Source: Pimelobacter simplex
Lineage (GTDB): Bacteria > Actinomycetota > Actinomycetes > Propionibacteriales > Nocardioidaceae
Assembly: GCF_024662235.1 (NCBI RefSeq)
Contig: NZ_CP096276.1
Coordinates: 5,952,001 to 6,016,000 of the forward strand
DNA length: 64,000 nucleotides
Direction of reading: 5' to 3'
The notes under the pieces were generated by a model, which saw only the letters and a program-made list of their open reading frames with translations, did not search any database and was not told the DNA's origin. A program made the translations under genes and the position numbers. Shown here piece by piece: positions 25,785 through 35,263 of the stretch (within the stretch, counting starts at the first letter, position 1; each line of letters starts with the position of its first letter).

Positions 25785-26219
25785 CTACTGCGTGACGAAC
25801 TCGGTGAAGTACACCTCCATCACCTCACCGTGGTAGCGCTCCTCGAGTCGCTTCTCCAGCTGCTTGCGCAGGGTCTCGCGCACGGCCGGCTTGTTCACCT
25901 CGCCGACCGGCAGGCCGCTGAAGACGGCGATCGCGGCGTCGAGCGCCTTGCTGCCGTCCGCCTCCTTGGTGCTCGCGGTCAGCTGCAGGGCCATGCCCAG
26001 GCGCAGGTAGTGGCCGCCGGCCAGGTTGACCTGGATCGAGTCCAGGGCGACGACCTCGCCGGGCTTCGGCGCGCTGTCGGTCGGCTTGAGGACGAAGAAC
26101 CAGCCGGCGCCGGCGAGCACGGCGACCAGCAGCACCACGATCCCGATCGTCCGGGTCCGCCCGCCCTTGGCGGGTTCCTGCTCGGTGGCGGCCGCGGGGG
26201 CGGCGAGGGTGGTGCTCAC
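25785..26219 (-). CDS. fliL: Flagellar basal body protein FliL
   Basis: A 144-residue inner-membrane protein: short basic N-terminus, one helix ([21 protein letters not shown]), then the periplasm-side FliL domain ([22 protein letters not shown]) ending [12 protein letters not shown]. FliL supports stator function. Its GTG start at 26219 overlaps the motB stop. Confidence 0.92.
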   Translation of the reverse strand: MSTTLAAPAAATEQEPAKGGRTRTIGIVVLLVAVLAGAGWFFVLKPTDSAPKPGEVVALDSIQVNLAGGHYLRLGMALQLTASTKEADGSKALDAAIAVFSGLPVGEVNKPAVRETLRKQLEKRLEERYHGEVMEVYFTEFVTQ

Positions 26220-27226
26220 GGTCGTTCCTCCTGACGGGTGACGGGATAGCCCAGTGCTTCGGGACCGCCGGCCGGGCCGGCGCTGCCGACGGGGGCGCCG
26301 GGGTCGTCCAGGCCGGCCTGGCGGCGCAGCTCCTCGTACGCCTCGCCCATGAAGGCGCGGGTCTCGGCGGGCGCCTGGCTCAGGACGAGGATGTCGACGC
26401 GCTTGTTGACCTTCTGCGAGCCCGAGCGGGCCGGGTCGACGAGCGGCTTGGTGTGGCCGAAGCCGGTGGCCCGCAGCCGCGCGGCGGGGACGTGGTGCAC
26501 CTCCTCGAGCCGGCGCAGCACGTGGGCCGCGCGGGCGAGGGAGAGCTCCCAGTCGGTGGGGTAGTACTTCGGCTTCACCGGCTCCTGGTTGGTGTGGCCG
26601 TCGAGCTCCAGCGGCTCGGACAGGGCGACCAGGACGGGCGCGAGCGTGTCGACGACGCGCCGGCCGCGGTCGGTGAGGACCGCGACGTCCGGCTCGAAGA
26701 CGACGTGCTGGGAGACCAGGCTGACCACGAGGCCGCGCTCGTCGATGGTGGCGCGGACGTCGTCGCGCAGGCCCTTGGCGCGCAGCGCCTTGTCGATCTT
26801 GCGCCAGACCTTGAGGAGGCGCTCGACCTCGACCCGCGCCTCGCCGTACGCCCGATCGCGGCGGAGCCGGTCGGCCTCCTGCAGGAGCTTGGACACGGTG
26901 CCGCGCTGCGGCTCGGGGACCTGCGCCAGCAGCATCTGGTACGACGACTCGCCCGGGTCGTTGGCGCCCTTGCTGTTGCTGATCGGGCTCGCGCCGTTGA
27001 GGATCGACTGCTCGCGGCCGAAGCCGTCGGCGAGGCCGTCCTTGAGCTGGGCGTACTTCTTCTCGTCGACGGTCGACATCGCGAACATGACGATGAAGAG
27101 GACCATCAGCAGGGTCACCATGTCGGCGTAGGTGACGAGCCAGCGCTCCTTGCCCTCCTCCGCCTCCTCGTGCTCCTCCTCGCGGTGCCGCCGGCGAGGC
27201 GGACCGCTGCCGGGCCGGGTGGACAT
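26216..27226 (-). CDS. motB: Motor stator protein MotB
   Basis: A 336-residue stator subunit. The helix at about residues 29-50 contains the proton-binding Asp in TYADMVTLLMVLFIVMFAMS. A plug and linker follow, then an OmpA-like peptidoglycan-binding domain with LELDGHTNQEPVKP and RATGFGHTKPLVDP. The ATG at 27226 overlaps the motA stop by one base. The N-terminus is unusually rich in Arg and Glu (RRRHREEEHEEAEEGKERW). Confidence 0.95.
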   Translation of the reverse strand: MSTRPGSGPPRRRHREEEHEEAEEGKERWLVTYADMVTLLMVLFIVMFAMSTVDEKKYAQLKDGLADGFGREQSILNGASPISNSKGANDPGESSYQMLLAQVPEPQRGTVSKLLQEADRLRRDRAYGEARVEVERLLKVWRKIDKALRAKGLRDDVRATIDERGLVVSLVSQHVVFEPDVAVLTDRGRRVVDTLAPVLVALSEPLELDGHTNQEPVKPKYYPTDWELSLARAAHVLRRLEEVHHVPAARLRATGFGHTKPLVDPARSGSQKVNKRVDILVLSQAPAETRAFMGEAYEELRRQAGLDDPGAPVGSAGPAGGPEALGYPVTRQEERP

Positions 27227-27996
27227 CAGGCGGCCTCGCGCTCGGCCATGCCGGCGGGCAGCAGGGAGCGCAGCTTCTCCGCGACCAGGCGCGGGTTGGC
27301 GCCGGCCTGGATGGCGGCGACGCCCTCGATGGCGACCTCCATCCGCGCGCACTCGAGCTCGCCGAGGCGCTTGAGCCGGCTGGAGATCGGCAGCCAGATG
27401 ACGTTGGCCGACATGACGCCCCACAGAGTGGCGACGAAGGCGCCGGCGATGAGGTGGCCGAGCTCGTCGGGGGTGGCGAGGTTCTCCAGCACGTGGACCA
27501 GGCCCATCACGGTGCCGACGATGCCGATGGTCGGCGCGTAGGCGCCGGCGTCGCCGAAGAACTTCGCGGACTGCTTGTCGTCGCGGCGCTTGGCGCGCAG
27601 CTCGGCCTCGAGGATGTCGCGGACGTCCTCGGGGTCGGTGCCGTCGATCGCCATCGTCACGCCCTTGACCAGGAACGGGTCGTCGATCTCGCGCAGGCTG
27701 TCCTCCAGCGCGAGCAGGCCCTCGCGGCGGGCGCGCTCGGCGAGCGTCACGACCTGGGGGACGAGCTCGTCGGCCGGCTCGACCTTGCCGCTGAACGCGC
27801 GCTTGAGGTCCTTGACCGCGGACTTCGCGTCGCTCATCGTGCCGCCCGCGACGGTGACCATGATCGTCGTACCGAGGACGAGGAGCATGGGCGGCAGGAG
27901 CAGCAGGCTCATCGGGTTGCCGCCCTCGAGCATGTTGGCGGCGACGATGATCACCAGGCCGAGCGCGATGCCGACCGGGGTGGCGATGTCCTTCAT
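27226..27996 (-). CDS. motA: Motor stator protein MotA
   Basis: A 256-residue stator subunit with four hydrophobic helices. Conserved features: the cytoplasmic loop with charged residues (ADELVPQVVTLAERARREGL), PTIGIVGTVMGLVHVL and FVATLWGVMSANVIWLPI. With MotB it forms the proton-driven stator. It overlaps flbD (ATG at 27996) and motB. Confidence 0.96.
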   Translation of the reverse strand: MKDIATPVGIALGLVIIVAANMLEGGNPMSLLLLPPMLLVLGTTIMVTVAGGTMSDAKSAVKDLKRAFSGKVEPADELVPQVVTLAERARREGLLALEDSLREIDDPFLVKGVTMAIDGTDPEDVRDILEAELRAKRRDDKQSAKFFGDAGAYAPTIGIVGTVMGLVHVLENLATPDELGHLIAGAFVATLWGVMSANVIWLPISSRLKRLGELECARMEVAIEGVAAIQAGANPRLVAEKLRSLLPAGMAEREAA

Positions 27997-28268
27997 GGGG
28001 TCACTCCTCGCGGGGGCACGGCGGTGAGCCGGGCGGTCGGGCGCGGGCTGACGGACGGCAGCGTCGCCGCGTCCGGGAGGCCGGCGCGCGCGACGATCGC
28101 CGCGCGGTAGTCCACGACGGCGGCCAGGACGTCGTCCAGGGGCTCCGAGACGAGGTACTTGGTGCCGTCGACGAGGGTCACCACCGTGTCGGGCGTGCAG
28201 TCCACGCGCTCGATCAGGTCCGCGTTCAGCAGGAACGTGGTCCCCGAGAGTCGGGTCAACGAGATCAC
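27993..28268 (-). CDS. FlbD family protein
   Basis: A 91-residue small protein of the FlbD family: MISLTRLSGTTFLLNADLIE and DTVVTLVDGTKYLVSE are typical. In Gram-positive flagellar operons such proteins lie beside motA; the role is not firmly known. The C-terminal extension is Pro/Arg-rich. It is the first gene of the flbD-motA-motB-fliL run behind its own promoter and leader hairpin. Confidence 0.85.
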   Translation of the reverse strand: MISLTRLSGTTFLLNADLIERVDCTPDTVVTLVDGTKYLVSEPLDDVLAAVVDYRAAIVARAGLPDAATLPSVSPRPTARLTAVPPRGVTP

Positions 28269-28295
28269 CGCGGCACCTCCGTGTGCGTGGACTGA

Positions 28296-28321
28296 TCGGA
28301 GAGCCGTCCGTGGCTCTCCGA
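28296..28321 (-). promoter_or_regulatory. GGA-loop hairpin in the flbD-motAB leader (possible CsrA site)
   Basis: mRNA strand: TCGGAGAGCC, loop ACGGAC, GGCTCTCCGA, a perfect 10-bp stem. It begins about five bases after the -10 box. The 10-mer CCACGGACGG spanning the loop occurs identically in the fliC leader hairpin. It could also slow transcription between flgE and flbD, but it has no U tract. Confidence 0.55.
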
Positions 28322-28325
28322 CGTC

Positions 28326-28354
28326 CTCATCGGCCCCCGGGGGAGGTCCCTTAG
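28326..28354 (-). promoter_or_regulatory. FliA-type promoter of flbD-motAB
   Basis: Minus strand: CTAAGG (28354-28349), 15 bases, CCGATGAG (28333-28326). The -35 box overlaps the TAA stop of flgE and differs from CTCAGG at one base. Confidence 0.6.
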
Positions 28355-29193
28355 CGCTTGATGTTGACGAGCTCCTCGAGGACCTGGTCGCTCGTGGTGA
28401 TCACGCGCGAGCTGGCCTGGAAGCCGCGCTGGGCCAGGATCAGGTTGGTGAACTCGGCCGACAGGTCGACATTCGACATCTCCAGGGCGCCGGCCATGAT
28501 CTGGCCGCGCTGGCCCTGTCCGGCGACGCCGAGCTGGACCGGACCGGAGTTGGCGGAGGCGCGGTACGCCGTGTCGCCGATCTTCTCCAGGCCCATCGGG
28601 TTGTTGAAGTCGGCCACCGCGAGCTGGCAGATGTCGCGCTGCACGCCGTCGGAGAACACGCCGCGGACCTTGCCGTCCGCCGCGATGGAGTACGACGTCA
28701 GCTCGACGCCGGCCGGCAGCGCGAGGCTGTTGAGGTCGACGTCCACGAGACCGCCGGTCGGCAGACCGGCGCCGTCGAGCGCGTAGCCCTGCACCCGCAT
28801 GCCGTTGGGCGCGACGAGCACCCCGGTCTGGTCGAACGTGAACGCGCCGGCCCGGGTGTAGACGTCCTCCGCGCCGTCGCGCAGCACGAAGAAGCCGTCG
28901 CCCTGGAGCATCACGTCGGTCGGCCGCCCGGTCAGCTGCGCCGAGCCCTGGCCGAAGTTGGTCGAGGTCGCGGCGAGCTGGACGCCGAGGCCGATCTGGA
29001 TCGGGTTGGTGCCGCCGCGCTCGGCGTTGCCGCCCGAGGCCGCGGTGAGCATCTGGCTCAGGGTGTCGGAGAAGACCGTGGTGCTGGCCTTGAAGCCCGT
29101 CGTGTTGGCGTTGGCGATGTTGTTGCCGGTGACGTCGAGCATGGTCTGGTTGACGCGGAGGCCGGAGATGCCGGCGAAGAGCGAGCGAAGCAT
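28351..29193 (-). CDS. flgE: Flagellar hook protein FlgE (short form)
   Basis: A 280-residue hook/rod-family protein: N-terminal MLRSLFAGISGLRVNQTMLDVTGNNIANANT, the FVLRDGAEDVYTRAGAFTFD segment typical of FlgE/FlgG, and C-terminal NVDLSAEFTNLILAQRGFQASSRVITT. The context behind flgD supports FlgE, although hook proteins are usually above 400 residues; the size is nearer to the distal rod protein FlgG. No separate flgF or flgG was seen in the block. Confidence 0.88.
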   Translation of the reverse strand: MLRSLFAGISGLRVNQTMLDVTGNNIANANTTGFKASTTVFSDTLSQMLTAASGGNAERGGTNPIQIGLGVQLAATSTNFGQGSAQLTGRPTDVMLQGDGFFVLRDGAEDVYTRAGAFTFDQTGVLVAPNGMRVQGYALDGAGLPTGGLVDVDLNSLALPAGVELTSYSIAADGKVRGVFSDGVQRDICQLAVADFNNPMGLEKIGDTAYRASANSGPVQLGVAGQGQRGQIMAGALEMSNVDLSAEFTNLILAQRGFQASSRVITTSDQVLEELVNIKR

Positions 29194-29230
29194 GGGTGTG
29201 TCTCCTTCTTCTTCTTCGGGTGGGTGCTGG

Positions 29231-29746
29231 TCAGGCGGTCTTGGTCGGGGGCTTGCCGCTGGGCGGGGTGTAGGTCCCGTTGCCGGTACCGCCGGTCGGC
29301 GGCTTCTCGATCGTCGGCGCCGAGCCGACGCTGATCACGTCGGTGATCGGCACGTGGTGGCCGTCGACGCTGAGCACGGGGCCCGAGGAGAGGTACGTGG
29401 TGCCCTGGACGGTCCCGCTCTGCTCGACCCCCTTGGCGTCGTACCAGCGCACGGTCTGGCCGATCATCGAGCTCGCGCCGAACGCGAGCTGGGTGCTCAG
29501 CAGCATCGCGGTCTGGTCGGCGACGTTCTGCATCTTCTCCAGCGCGGTGAACTGCGCGGTCTGCGCCATGAACTGCGAGGAGTCGGTGGGGTTGAGCGGG
29601 TCCTGGTAGCGCATCTGGGCGACCATCAGCTCCAGGAAGACCTGCTGGTCGCCGAAGCCCTTGGTGCTGCTCGTGGAGCCGGCGTTGGACGTGACGCCGT
29701 AGCTCGTGGTGGCCGCGGCTGCGGCGGAGGTGGGATCGATCGGCAT
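29231..29746 (-). CDS. flgD: Flagellar hook assembly protein FlgD
   Basis: A 171-residue hook-cap protein. The family signature is clear: DQQVFLELMVAQMRYQDPLNPTDSSQFMAQTAQFTALEKM. A small FlgD-type beta domain follows (SSMIGQTVRWYDAKGVEQSG). Shorter than enteric FlgD, as common in Gram-positives. It lies between fliK and flgE. Confidence 0.94.
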   Translation of the reverse strand: MPIDPTSAAAAATTSYGVTSNAGSTSSTKGFGDQQVFLELMVAQMRYQDPLNPTDSSQFMAQTAQFTALEKMQNVADQTAMLLSTQLAFGASSMIGQTVRWYDAKGVEQSGTVQGTTYLSSGPVLSVDGHHVPITDVISVGSAPTIEKPPTGGTGNGTYTPPSGKPPTKTA

Positions 29747-29755
29747 GGTGGCTCC

Positions 29756-30892
29756 TCAGAGGGTCCGGTCGAGGTGGCCCGCGGCGGCGGGCGTCGTGGG
29801 CGGCGTCGGTGTCGTGGACGGCGTCGACGTCGGGGTGGCCGGTACGGTCGCGGCCGGGTGGTCCGCGCGCTCGGAGCCCTGGTCGCCCCGCTGGTCCCGG
29901 CCGGCGTGCGCGCCGCCGGGGTCGGCGCCGAGGGCGGTGCCGTCCGGGGTGGCCGCGGTTGTGGTCGCGGCCGGGGTGGTCGGCGTGGCCGGGTTGGCCG
30001 GCGTGGAGGGGGTGGCCGGGCTGACCGAGGTGGCAGCGGTGGCCGGGAGCCCGAACGGCTCGCGGACCAGGACCCGCGCCTCGCCGCCTCCGGTCCGCTC
30101 CAGCAGCCGCTGCAGCTCCGGAGCCCCGGTCGCGAGCGCCCGGTGGACGGCGGGATTGTCGGACTCGCCCGCCAGCCGGACGTGGACCGTGCCGTCGCGG
30201 ACCACCAGCGTGACCCGTACCTCGCCGAGCTGCTCGGGCTGGAGGGTCAGGGTGATCCGCTGGGTACCGGGGCGGTCCGTCGGCGTGGACGTCACGATCC
30301 GGGTCACCTCGGGGAACACCTGCCGGACGACGCTCAGCGCGACGTCCGGCTGCCCGGGGGCGAGCGCGGGCGCGGCCACGGGCACGGCTGCGGTGGCCGC
30401 GGCGCTCGCCGTCGTGGTCGCGGTCGTCGGGGGCGGCGGCGGTGGGGGCGGTGCGGCGGGCTCCGGCGTGGACTCGCTCGCCGGCGGCGCTGCTGCTGGG
30501 ACCGGGGTCGTGGCCGGGGTCGCCTCGGGCTGCGGTGTCGCCACTGAGGTCGGGCTCGAGCCGAGGCCCAAGCCCAGGCTCGGCGCCGCGGCCAGACCCG
30601 GCGTCGGCGGCGTGGTCGAGGTCGGCGTAGGCGCCGCGGTCATGCCGAGCGCCGCGGCCAGGGCACCGAGGAAGTCGTCGGCCGGCTCCGGCTCAGCGGT
30701 CTCGGCAGCGGGATCGGCCGGTGCAGCCGGCGCGTCCAGGTCGACCGGCGCGGCGAGCGCCGCCAGCAGGTCGGCGAGGGCCGACTGCCCCCATCCCTGA
30801 CCCAGTTGCCCCTGCGCCTGCCCGAGTCCCGCGCCCGCCGGGGGCGTCGGCAGCCCCGCGATCGGCAGCGCGGGCGACGGAGTGATGCTCAT
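29756..30892 (-). CDS. fliK: Flagellar hook-length control protein FliK
   Basis: A 378-residue protein of low-complexity Ala/Pro/Thr sequence with a C-terminal Flg_hook domain (residues about 230-310: [31 protein letters not shown]). FliK measures hook length and triggers the FlhB switch. The tail after the domain is again Thr/Ala/Pro-rich. The ATG at 30892 overlaps the stop of the peptidoglycan-hydrolase gene (ATGA). Confidence 0.88.
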   Translation of the reverse strand: MSITPSPALPIAGLPTPPAGAGLGQAQGQLGQGWGQSALADLLAALAAPVDLDAPAAPADPAAETAEPEPADDFLGALAAALGMTAAPTPTSTTPPTPGLAAAPSLGLGLGSSPTSVATPQPEATPATTPVPAAAPPASESTPEPAAPPPPPPPPTTATTTASAAATAAVPVAAPALAPGQPDVALSVVRQVFPEVTRIVTSTPTDRPGTQRITLTLQPEQLGEVRVTLVVRDGTVHVRLAGESDNPAVHRALATGAPELQRLLERTGGGEARVLVREPFGLPATAATSVSPATPSTPANPATPTTPAATTTAATPDGTALGADPGGAHAGRDQRGDQGSERADHPAATVPATPTSTPSTTPTPPTTPAAAGHLDRTL

Positions 30893-31845
30893 CCGTTGCT
30901 CCCCATCATGGCCATGACGTTGCGGACGTACCGCTGCGTCTCCGGGTACGGCGGGATCCCGCCATAGCGACTGACCGCCCCCGGCCCCGCGTTGTACGCC
31001 GCGAGCGCGAGGTCGGTGCGTCCGAACCGGTCCAGCAGCGAGCGCAGCAGCCGGGCGCCGCCGTCGATCGCCTGGGCCGGGTCGAACGGGTCGTCCACGC
31101 CGAGACCGCGGGCGGTGCCGGGCATGAGCTGCATGAGGCCCTGGGCGCCGGCCGGGCTGACCGCGCGCGGGTCGAATCCCGACTCCTGCTTCGCGACGGC
31201 GGCGATGAGCGCGGCCGGTACGCCGGTGCGGGCCGCGGCGGCGTCGATCAGCCCCGCGTACGGCGTCCCGGTGGCCGCGCGCCCGACGGGCCCGGAGACC
31301 CCGGAGGCGGCGGCCGGCTGGTCGATGATGCGGCGGATGACGTCCGGGGTGGAGGGGACGTCGACGATCCGGATGTTCAGCCCGGTCCGCGGCGCCTCGA
31401 TCATCTTGCCGTTGCCGATGTAGATCGCGATGTGGTCGACACCGTTGTTGCGGCTGGAGTTGTCCCACGCGAGCAGGTCGCCGGGCTGGGCCTCGGCCAT
31501 GCTGGCGACGGGCCGGCCGGCGGCGGCCTGCTGGTAGGAGACCCGCGGCAGGTCGTAGCCGAGGTTCTTGTAGACGACCTGCACCAGGCCCGAGCAGTCC
31601 ATGCCCTTGGTCGGATCGGTGCCGCCCCAGACATAGGGGAGCCCGAGGTACTTGCGGGCCTCGACGACGACGTCCTCGCCGGTGACGGTCCCGCCGGTGG
31701 ACGGCGTACCGGCCGCATCGCCCGTGGCGGCGGCCAATTCGGTCGAGAAGGCGCCGGATGCCGACGCGGTGCCGCGGACCGGCGCGAGCTGGGCGAGGCG
31801 GGCCTGGATCTCGCTGATCCGGGCGGTGACCAGGTCGATGCTCAT
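30889..31845 (-). CDS. Bifunctional NlpC/P60 endopeptidase and lytic transglycosylase
   Basis: A 318-residue protein with two wall-cutting domains. Residues about 55-165: NlpC/P60 with the catalytic Cys in [12 protein letters not shown] and His in [10 protein letters not shown]. Residues about 200-315: SLT transglycosylase with catalytic Glu in [20 protein letters not shown] and the [11 protein letters not shown] motif. No signal peptide, so it is probably exported through the flagellar apparatus. Between fliJ and fliK it likely replaces FlgJ, opening the cell wall for the rod. Confidence 0.92.
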   Translation of the reverse strand: MSIDLVTARISEIQARLAQLAPVRGTASASGAFSTELAAATGDAAGTPSTGGTVTGEDVVVEARKYLGLPYVWGGTDPTKGMDCSGLVQVVYKNLGYDLPRVSYQQAAAGRPVASMAEAQPGDLLAWDNSSRNNGVDHIAIYIGNGKMIEAPRTGLNIRIVDVPSTPDVIRRIIDQPAAASGVSGPVGRAATGTPYAGLIDAAAARTGVPAALIAAVAKQESGFDPRAVSPAGAQGLMQLMPGTARGLGVDDPFDPAQAIDGGARLLRSLLDRFGRTDLALAAYNAGPGAVSRYGGIPPYPETQRYVRNVMAMMGSNG

Positions 31846-32282
31846 CGCGGACCCCGCATCCAGCGCTGGGCGGCGAGGTCGTCGGCCTCGCGGGCCGCCT
31901 CCCGCTCCGCCTCGGTACGACGCCGGGCGGCGCGGCGCTCCAACAGGTGCTCGACGGCGGCGAGCCGGGCCTTGTCGGCGCCCCAGCGGGCGCGGGCCTC
32001 GTCGCTGACGACGTGCGCGGTCGCGGCCGCGGCGCGGGTCTCGCCGATGAGGACGCCGGTGCCGGCGAGCATCGTGCGCATCGCGAGGAGCGCCCCCGGC
32101 GTCGTGGTGGCCGGGACGGCGGCCGCACCGAGGCCGGTCTCGAGCGCGGTCAACCGTGCGGTGACGGCGGCCTCCTCGGCCAGCACGTGCTGCAGGCCGA
32201 TCCGGCTGTCGGTCTCGCGCACGCCGCGCACGCGGGCCACGGCGGCGAGTCCCCGGTCGTCCCGGTGTCCGCGGGAGCTCAC
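31842..32282 (-). CDS. fliJ: Flagellar export protein FliJ
   Basis: A 146-residue, mostly helical coiled-coil protein ([55 protein letters not shown]) directly behind fliI. FliJ links the FliH-FliI ATPase to FlhA. Identification rests on size, coiled-coil composition and position. The GTG start at 32282 overlaps the fliI stop. Confidence 0.82.
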   Translation of the reverse strand: MSSRGHRDDRGLAAVARVRGVRETDSRIGLQHVLAEEAAVTARLTALETGLGAAAVPATTTPGALLAMRTMLAGTGVLIGETRAAAATAHVVSDEARARWGADKARLAAVEHLLERRAARRRTEAEREAAREADDLAAQRWMRGPR

Positions 32283-33595
32283 GACGCCACCAGACCGGCG
32301 AGCCGGTCCCAGGTCTCGGCGGGGGCGGTGAGGTCCTCCAGCGACTGGCGCAGGAAGTCCTCGATGCGGGGCAGGCGGGCGAGGGCCGCGTCGGCGTCGG
32401 CGTCGGCCCCGGCGACGTACGCGCCGATCTCGACGAGCTCGCGCACCGAGCGGTGGGCGGCGAGCATCCGGCGCAGGCGGGTGGCGTTCGCGCGTTGCTC
32501 GGGGGTGGTGACGGCGCCGTGGACGCGGGAGATCGACTCCAGCACGTCGACGGCCGGGAAGTGGCCGGCGGTGGCGAGGTCGCGGGAGAGGACGACGTGG
32601 CCGTCGAGGATCGACCGGGCGGTGTCGCCGATCGGGTCCTGGAGGTCGTCGCCCTCGACCAGGACGGTGTAGATGCCGGTGATCGAGCCGGCGGCCGAGG
32701 TGCCCGCGCGCTCCAGGAGGCGGGGCAGCAGGCCGAAGACGCTGGGGGGATAGCCGCGGGTGGCGGGCGGTTCGCCGGCCGACAGGCCGATCTCGCGCTG
32801 GGCCATGGCGACGCGGGTGAGCGAGTCCATCATCAGCACGACGTCGCGGCCGGAGTCGCGGAACCACTCGGCGATCCGGGTGGCGGTGAAGGCGGCGCGG
32901 AGCCGCTCGACGGCGGGGGCGTCCGAGGTCGCGACGACGACGACCGAGCGGGCGAGACCCTCGGGGCCGAGGTCGCCGTCGAGGAACTCGCGGACCTCGC
33001 GGCCGCGCTCGCCGACCAGGGCGATGACGTTGATCGCGGCGTCGGTGCCGCGGGCGATCATCGAGAGCAGGGAGGACTTGCCGACGCCGGAGCCGGCCAT
33101 GATGCCGATCCGCTGGCCGCGGCCGACAGGGACGAGCGCGTCGAGGGCGCGCACGCCGAGGCCGAGCGGCTCGGTGATCCGCGGCCGGCTGAGGGCGTCG
33201 GGTGCGGCGTTCTCGGTGGGGACCGAGGCCAGGCCCGGGAGGCCGTCGAGCGCGGGGCCGCCGTCGACCGGGCGGCCGAGGCCGTCGAGGACCCGGCCGA
33301 GCAGGGCCTCGCCGACCTGGACGCGGAGCGGGCCGCCGGTCGTGCGGACGTGGTCGCCGACGCGGACGCCGGTCGTCGTACCGAGGGGGAGGCAGGTGGC
33401 GAGGCCGGGCCGGAGCGCGGCGACCTCGGCGAGGAGCGGACCCTGCGCGGTGCGGACCTCCAGCAGGTCGCCGACGGCGGCCTGGGGGAGTCCGCGCACG
33501 TCGAGGTGCAGGCCGACCAGCTCGCTGACGGTGCCCAGGTGCAGGGGCGCGGCCGCGGCCAGGAGCCGTCCGCGGACGGCGGCGTCGATGCTCAT
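32279..33595 (-). CDS. fliI: Flagellar export ATPase FliI
   Basis: A 438-residue rotary-type ATPase that energises export. Walker A is [10 protein letters not shown]; Walker [46 protein letters not shown] is the conserved C-terminal segment. Length fits the family. The ATG at 33595 overlaps the fliH stop. Confidence 0.96.
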   Translation of the reverse strand: MSIDAAVRGRLLAAAAPLHLGTVSELVGLHLDVRGLPQAAVGDLLEVRTAQGPLLAEVAALRPGLATCLPLGTTTGVRVGDHVRTTGGPLRVQVGEALLGRVLDGLGRPVDGGPALDGLPGLASVPTENAAPDALSRPRITEPLGLGVRALDALVPVGRGQRIGIMAGSGVGKSSLLSMIARGTDAAINVIALVGERGREVREFLDGDLGPEGLARSVVVVATSDAPAVERLRAAFTATRIAEWFRDSGRDVVLMMDSLTRVAMAQREIGLSAGEPPATRGYPPSVFGLLPRLLERAGTSAAGSITGIYTVLVEGDDLQDPIGDTARSILDGHVVLSRDLATAGHFPAVDVLESISRVHGAVTTPEQRANATRLRRMLAAHRSVRELVEIGAYVAGADADADAALARLPRIEDFLRQSLEDLTAPAETWDRLAGLVAS

Positions 33596-34248
33596 GCGAG
33601 GACCTCCCGGACGCGGGCCATCGCCTCGCGCACGCGCAGGTCGACGACACTGCCGTCGACCGCCTCGACCAGGGCATCGGCCGAGCCCAGGGCGGGGTCG
33701 GCGATCACGTCGAGGCCGCGCGAGAGCAGGTCCTGCGCGGCGGACGAGCCGGCGACCGACGGGTGCAGCCGGACCGCCCCGACGGGGGCCGGGGGCAGCA
33801 CCTGCAGCACGCGGGCGACCACGTCCTGCGGTCCCATCTTGGCTACCTGGAGGCCGAGCACCGTGGTCGTCAGCGACCAGGCCAGGTCGGTAGCCTGCGC
33901 CTCGATCGCGTGGGCCAGGTCGTCGAGCAGCCCCCTGACCTGCTCGGCTGCCTCGCCCAGCGCGTCGAGCGCGGCCCGGTGCTCGGCCTCGCGCCGCGCC
34001 TCGGCCTCCGTGTGGAGGGCGACGCGGCGGGCTTCCTCGACGGCCGCCTCCGCGGCCGCCGTACGACGGCCCTGGGCCCACCCGACGGCGTACCCCTGGG
34101 CCCGGGCGGCGTCGCGCGCCTCGGCGGCGATCCCGCCCAGCAGCGACTCGGTGACCGGGTCGCCGAGCACGCTGCTGCTGCCGAGCCGGGTCCAGGCACC
34201 GACCCGCAGCTCGGGGAGCGGCAGGGCCGACTCAGACGATGAACTCAT
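33592..34248 (-). CDS. fliH: Flagellar assembly protein FliH
   Basis: A 218-residue Ala/Glu/Arg-rich protein with a long coiled-coil middle (ARAQGYAVGWAQGRRTAAAEAAVEEARRVALHTEAEARREAEHR) and the C-terminal vATP-synthase-like domain. FliH regulates FliI. The GYAVGWAQGRR motif resembles the GxxxG repeat of FliH. Its ATG at 34248 lies inside fliG, overlapping by 17 bases. Confidence 0.87.
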   Translation of the reverse strand: MSSSSESALPLPELRVGAWTRLGSSSVLGDPVTESLLGGIAAEARDAARAQGYAVGWAQGRRTAAAEAAVEEARRVALHTEAEARREAEHRAALDALGEAAEQVRGLLDDLAHAIEAQATDLAWSLTTTVLGLQVAKMGPQDVVARVLQVLPPAPVGAVRLHPSVAGSSAAQDLLSRGLDVIADPALGSADALVEAVDGSVVDLRVREAMARVREVLA

Positions 34249-35263
34249 CGTCGTTCCCTCGCCGGACCATGATCTGGCCCTGCTCCTCGAGCTGGCGGAT
34301 GGTGCGAATGACGCCCTGCTGGGCCTCCTCGACCTGGGCCAGGCGGACGGCGCCCAGCAGCTCGACCTCCTCGAGCAGGTTCTCCGCGGCGCGCTCGGAG
34401 AGGTTCGCGGTGATCTTGCTGCGGACCGCGTCGCTGACACCCTTGAGGGCCAGAGCGAGCTCGGCCGTGTCGACCTGGCGCAGCACCTGCTGCACCGACC
34501 GGTCGTCGAGACCGACGATGTCCTCGAACATGAACATCCGGCTCTTGACCTCGTCGGCCAGCGCGGCGTCGAGACCTTCGAGGCCCTCGACGATCTGCCG
34601 CTCCGTAGGGCGGTCTGAGCGGTTGATGATGTTGACGAGAGGGTCCACGCCACCGACCCGGGAGACCTCGGCCGGCTGGAGCATGGAGGAGAGCTTGCGC
34701 TCCAGGACGCTCTCGACCGTGCGCACGATCTCGGGGGAGGTGCGGTCCATCACGGCGATCCGGTGGGCGACGACCGCCTGCTGGTGCGCGGGCAGCCCGC
34801 TGAGCAGCAGCGAGGCCTTGTCGGCGGCCATGTGGGCGAGCACGAGCGCGATCACCTGGGGGTGCTCGTCGGCGATGAATCCCCGCAGCTGCGCGGGATC
34901 CGCGCGGTGCAGGAACTGGAACGGCATCTGGACGGCGGCCGCGTGCAGCCGCTCCATGATCTCCTTGGCCCGCTCCGGCCCGAGCGACTGCTCCAGCAGC
35001 TGCTGGGCGAAGTTGAACCCGCCCTGGGTGACGTGGGCGTGCGCGGTGGCGAGGTCGTGGAACTCGCTCAGCACCTGCTCGGTCTCGGCCGCGGAGACCG
35101 CGTCCAGCCGGGCGATCTCGGCGGAGATGCTCTCCACCTCGGCGTCGCTGAGGTGCGCCATCACCTGGGCGGCGCGCTCCTTGCCGAGCTGGATCAGCAG
35201 GATGGCGGCCTTGCGGACACCGAGCTGGACGATGGCGGACGAGGGGGCGGCGATGATCGTCAC
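34232..35263 (-). CDS. fliG: Flagellar motor switch protein FliG
   Basis: A 343-residue torque-generating rotor protein: N-terminal domain (GVRKAAILLIQLGKERAAQVMAHLSDAEVESISAEIA), middle domain with EHPQVIALVLAHM, and C-terminal torque helix (MFMFEDIVGLDDRSVQQVLRQVDTAELALALKG). Length standard. It overlaps fliH downstream and fliF upstream. Confidence 0.97.
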   Translation of the reverse strand: MTIIAAPSSAIVQLGVRKAAILLIQLGKERAAQVMAHLSDAEVESISAEIARLDAVSAAETEQVLSEFHDLATAHAHVTQGGFNFAQQLLEQSLGPERAKEIMERLHAAAVQMPFQFLHRADPAQLRGFIADEHPQVIALVLAHMAADKASLLLSGLPAHQQAVVAHRIAVMDRTSPEIVRTVESVLERKLSSMLQPAEVSRVGGVDPLVNIINRSDRPTERQIVEGLEGLDAALADEVKSRMFMFEDIVGLDDRSVQQVLRQVDTAELALALKGVSDAVRSKITANLSERAAENLLEEVELLGAVRLAQVEEAQQGVIRTIRQLEEQGQIMVRRGNDDEFIV

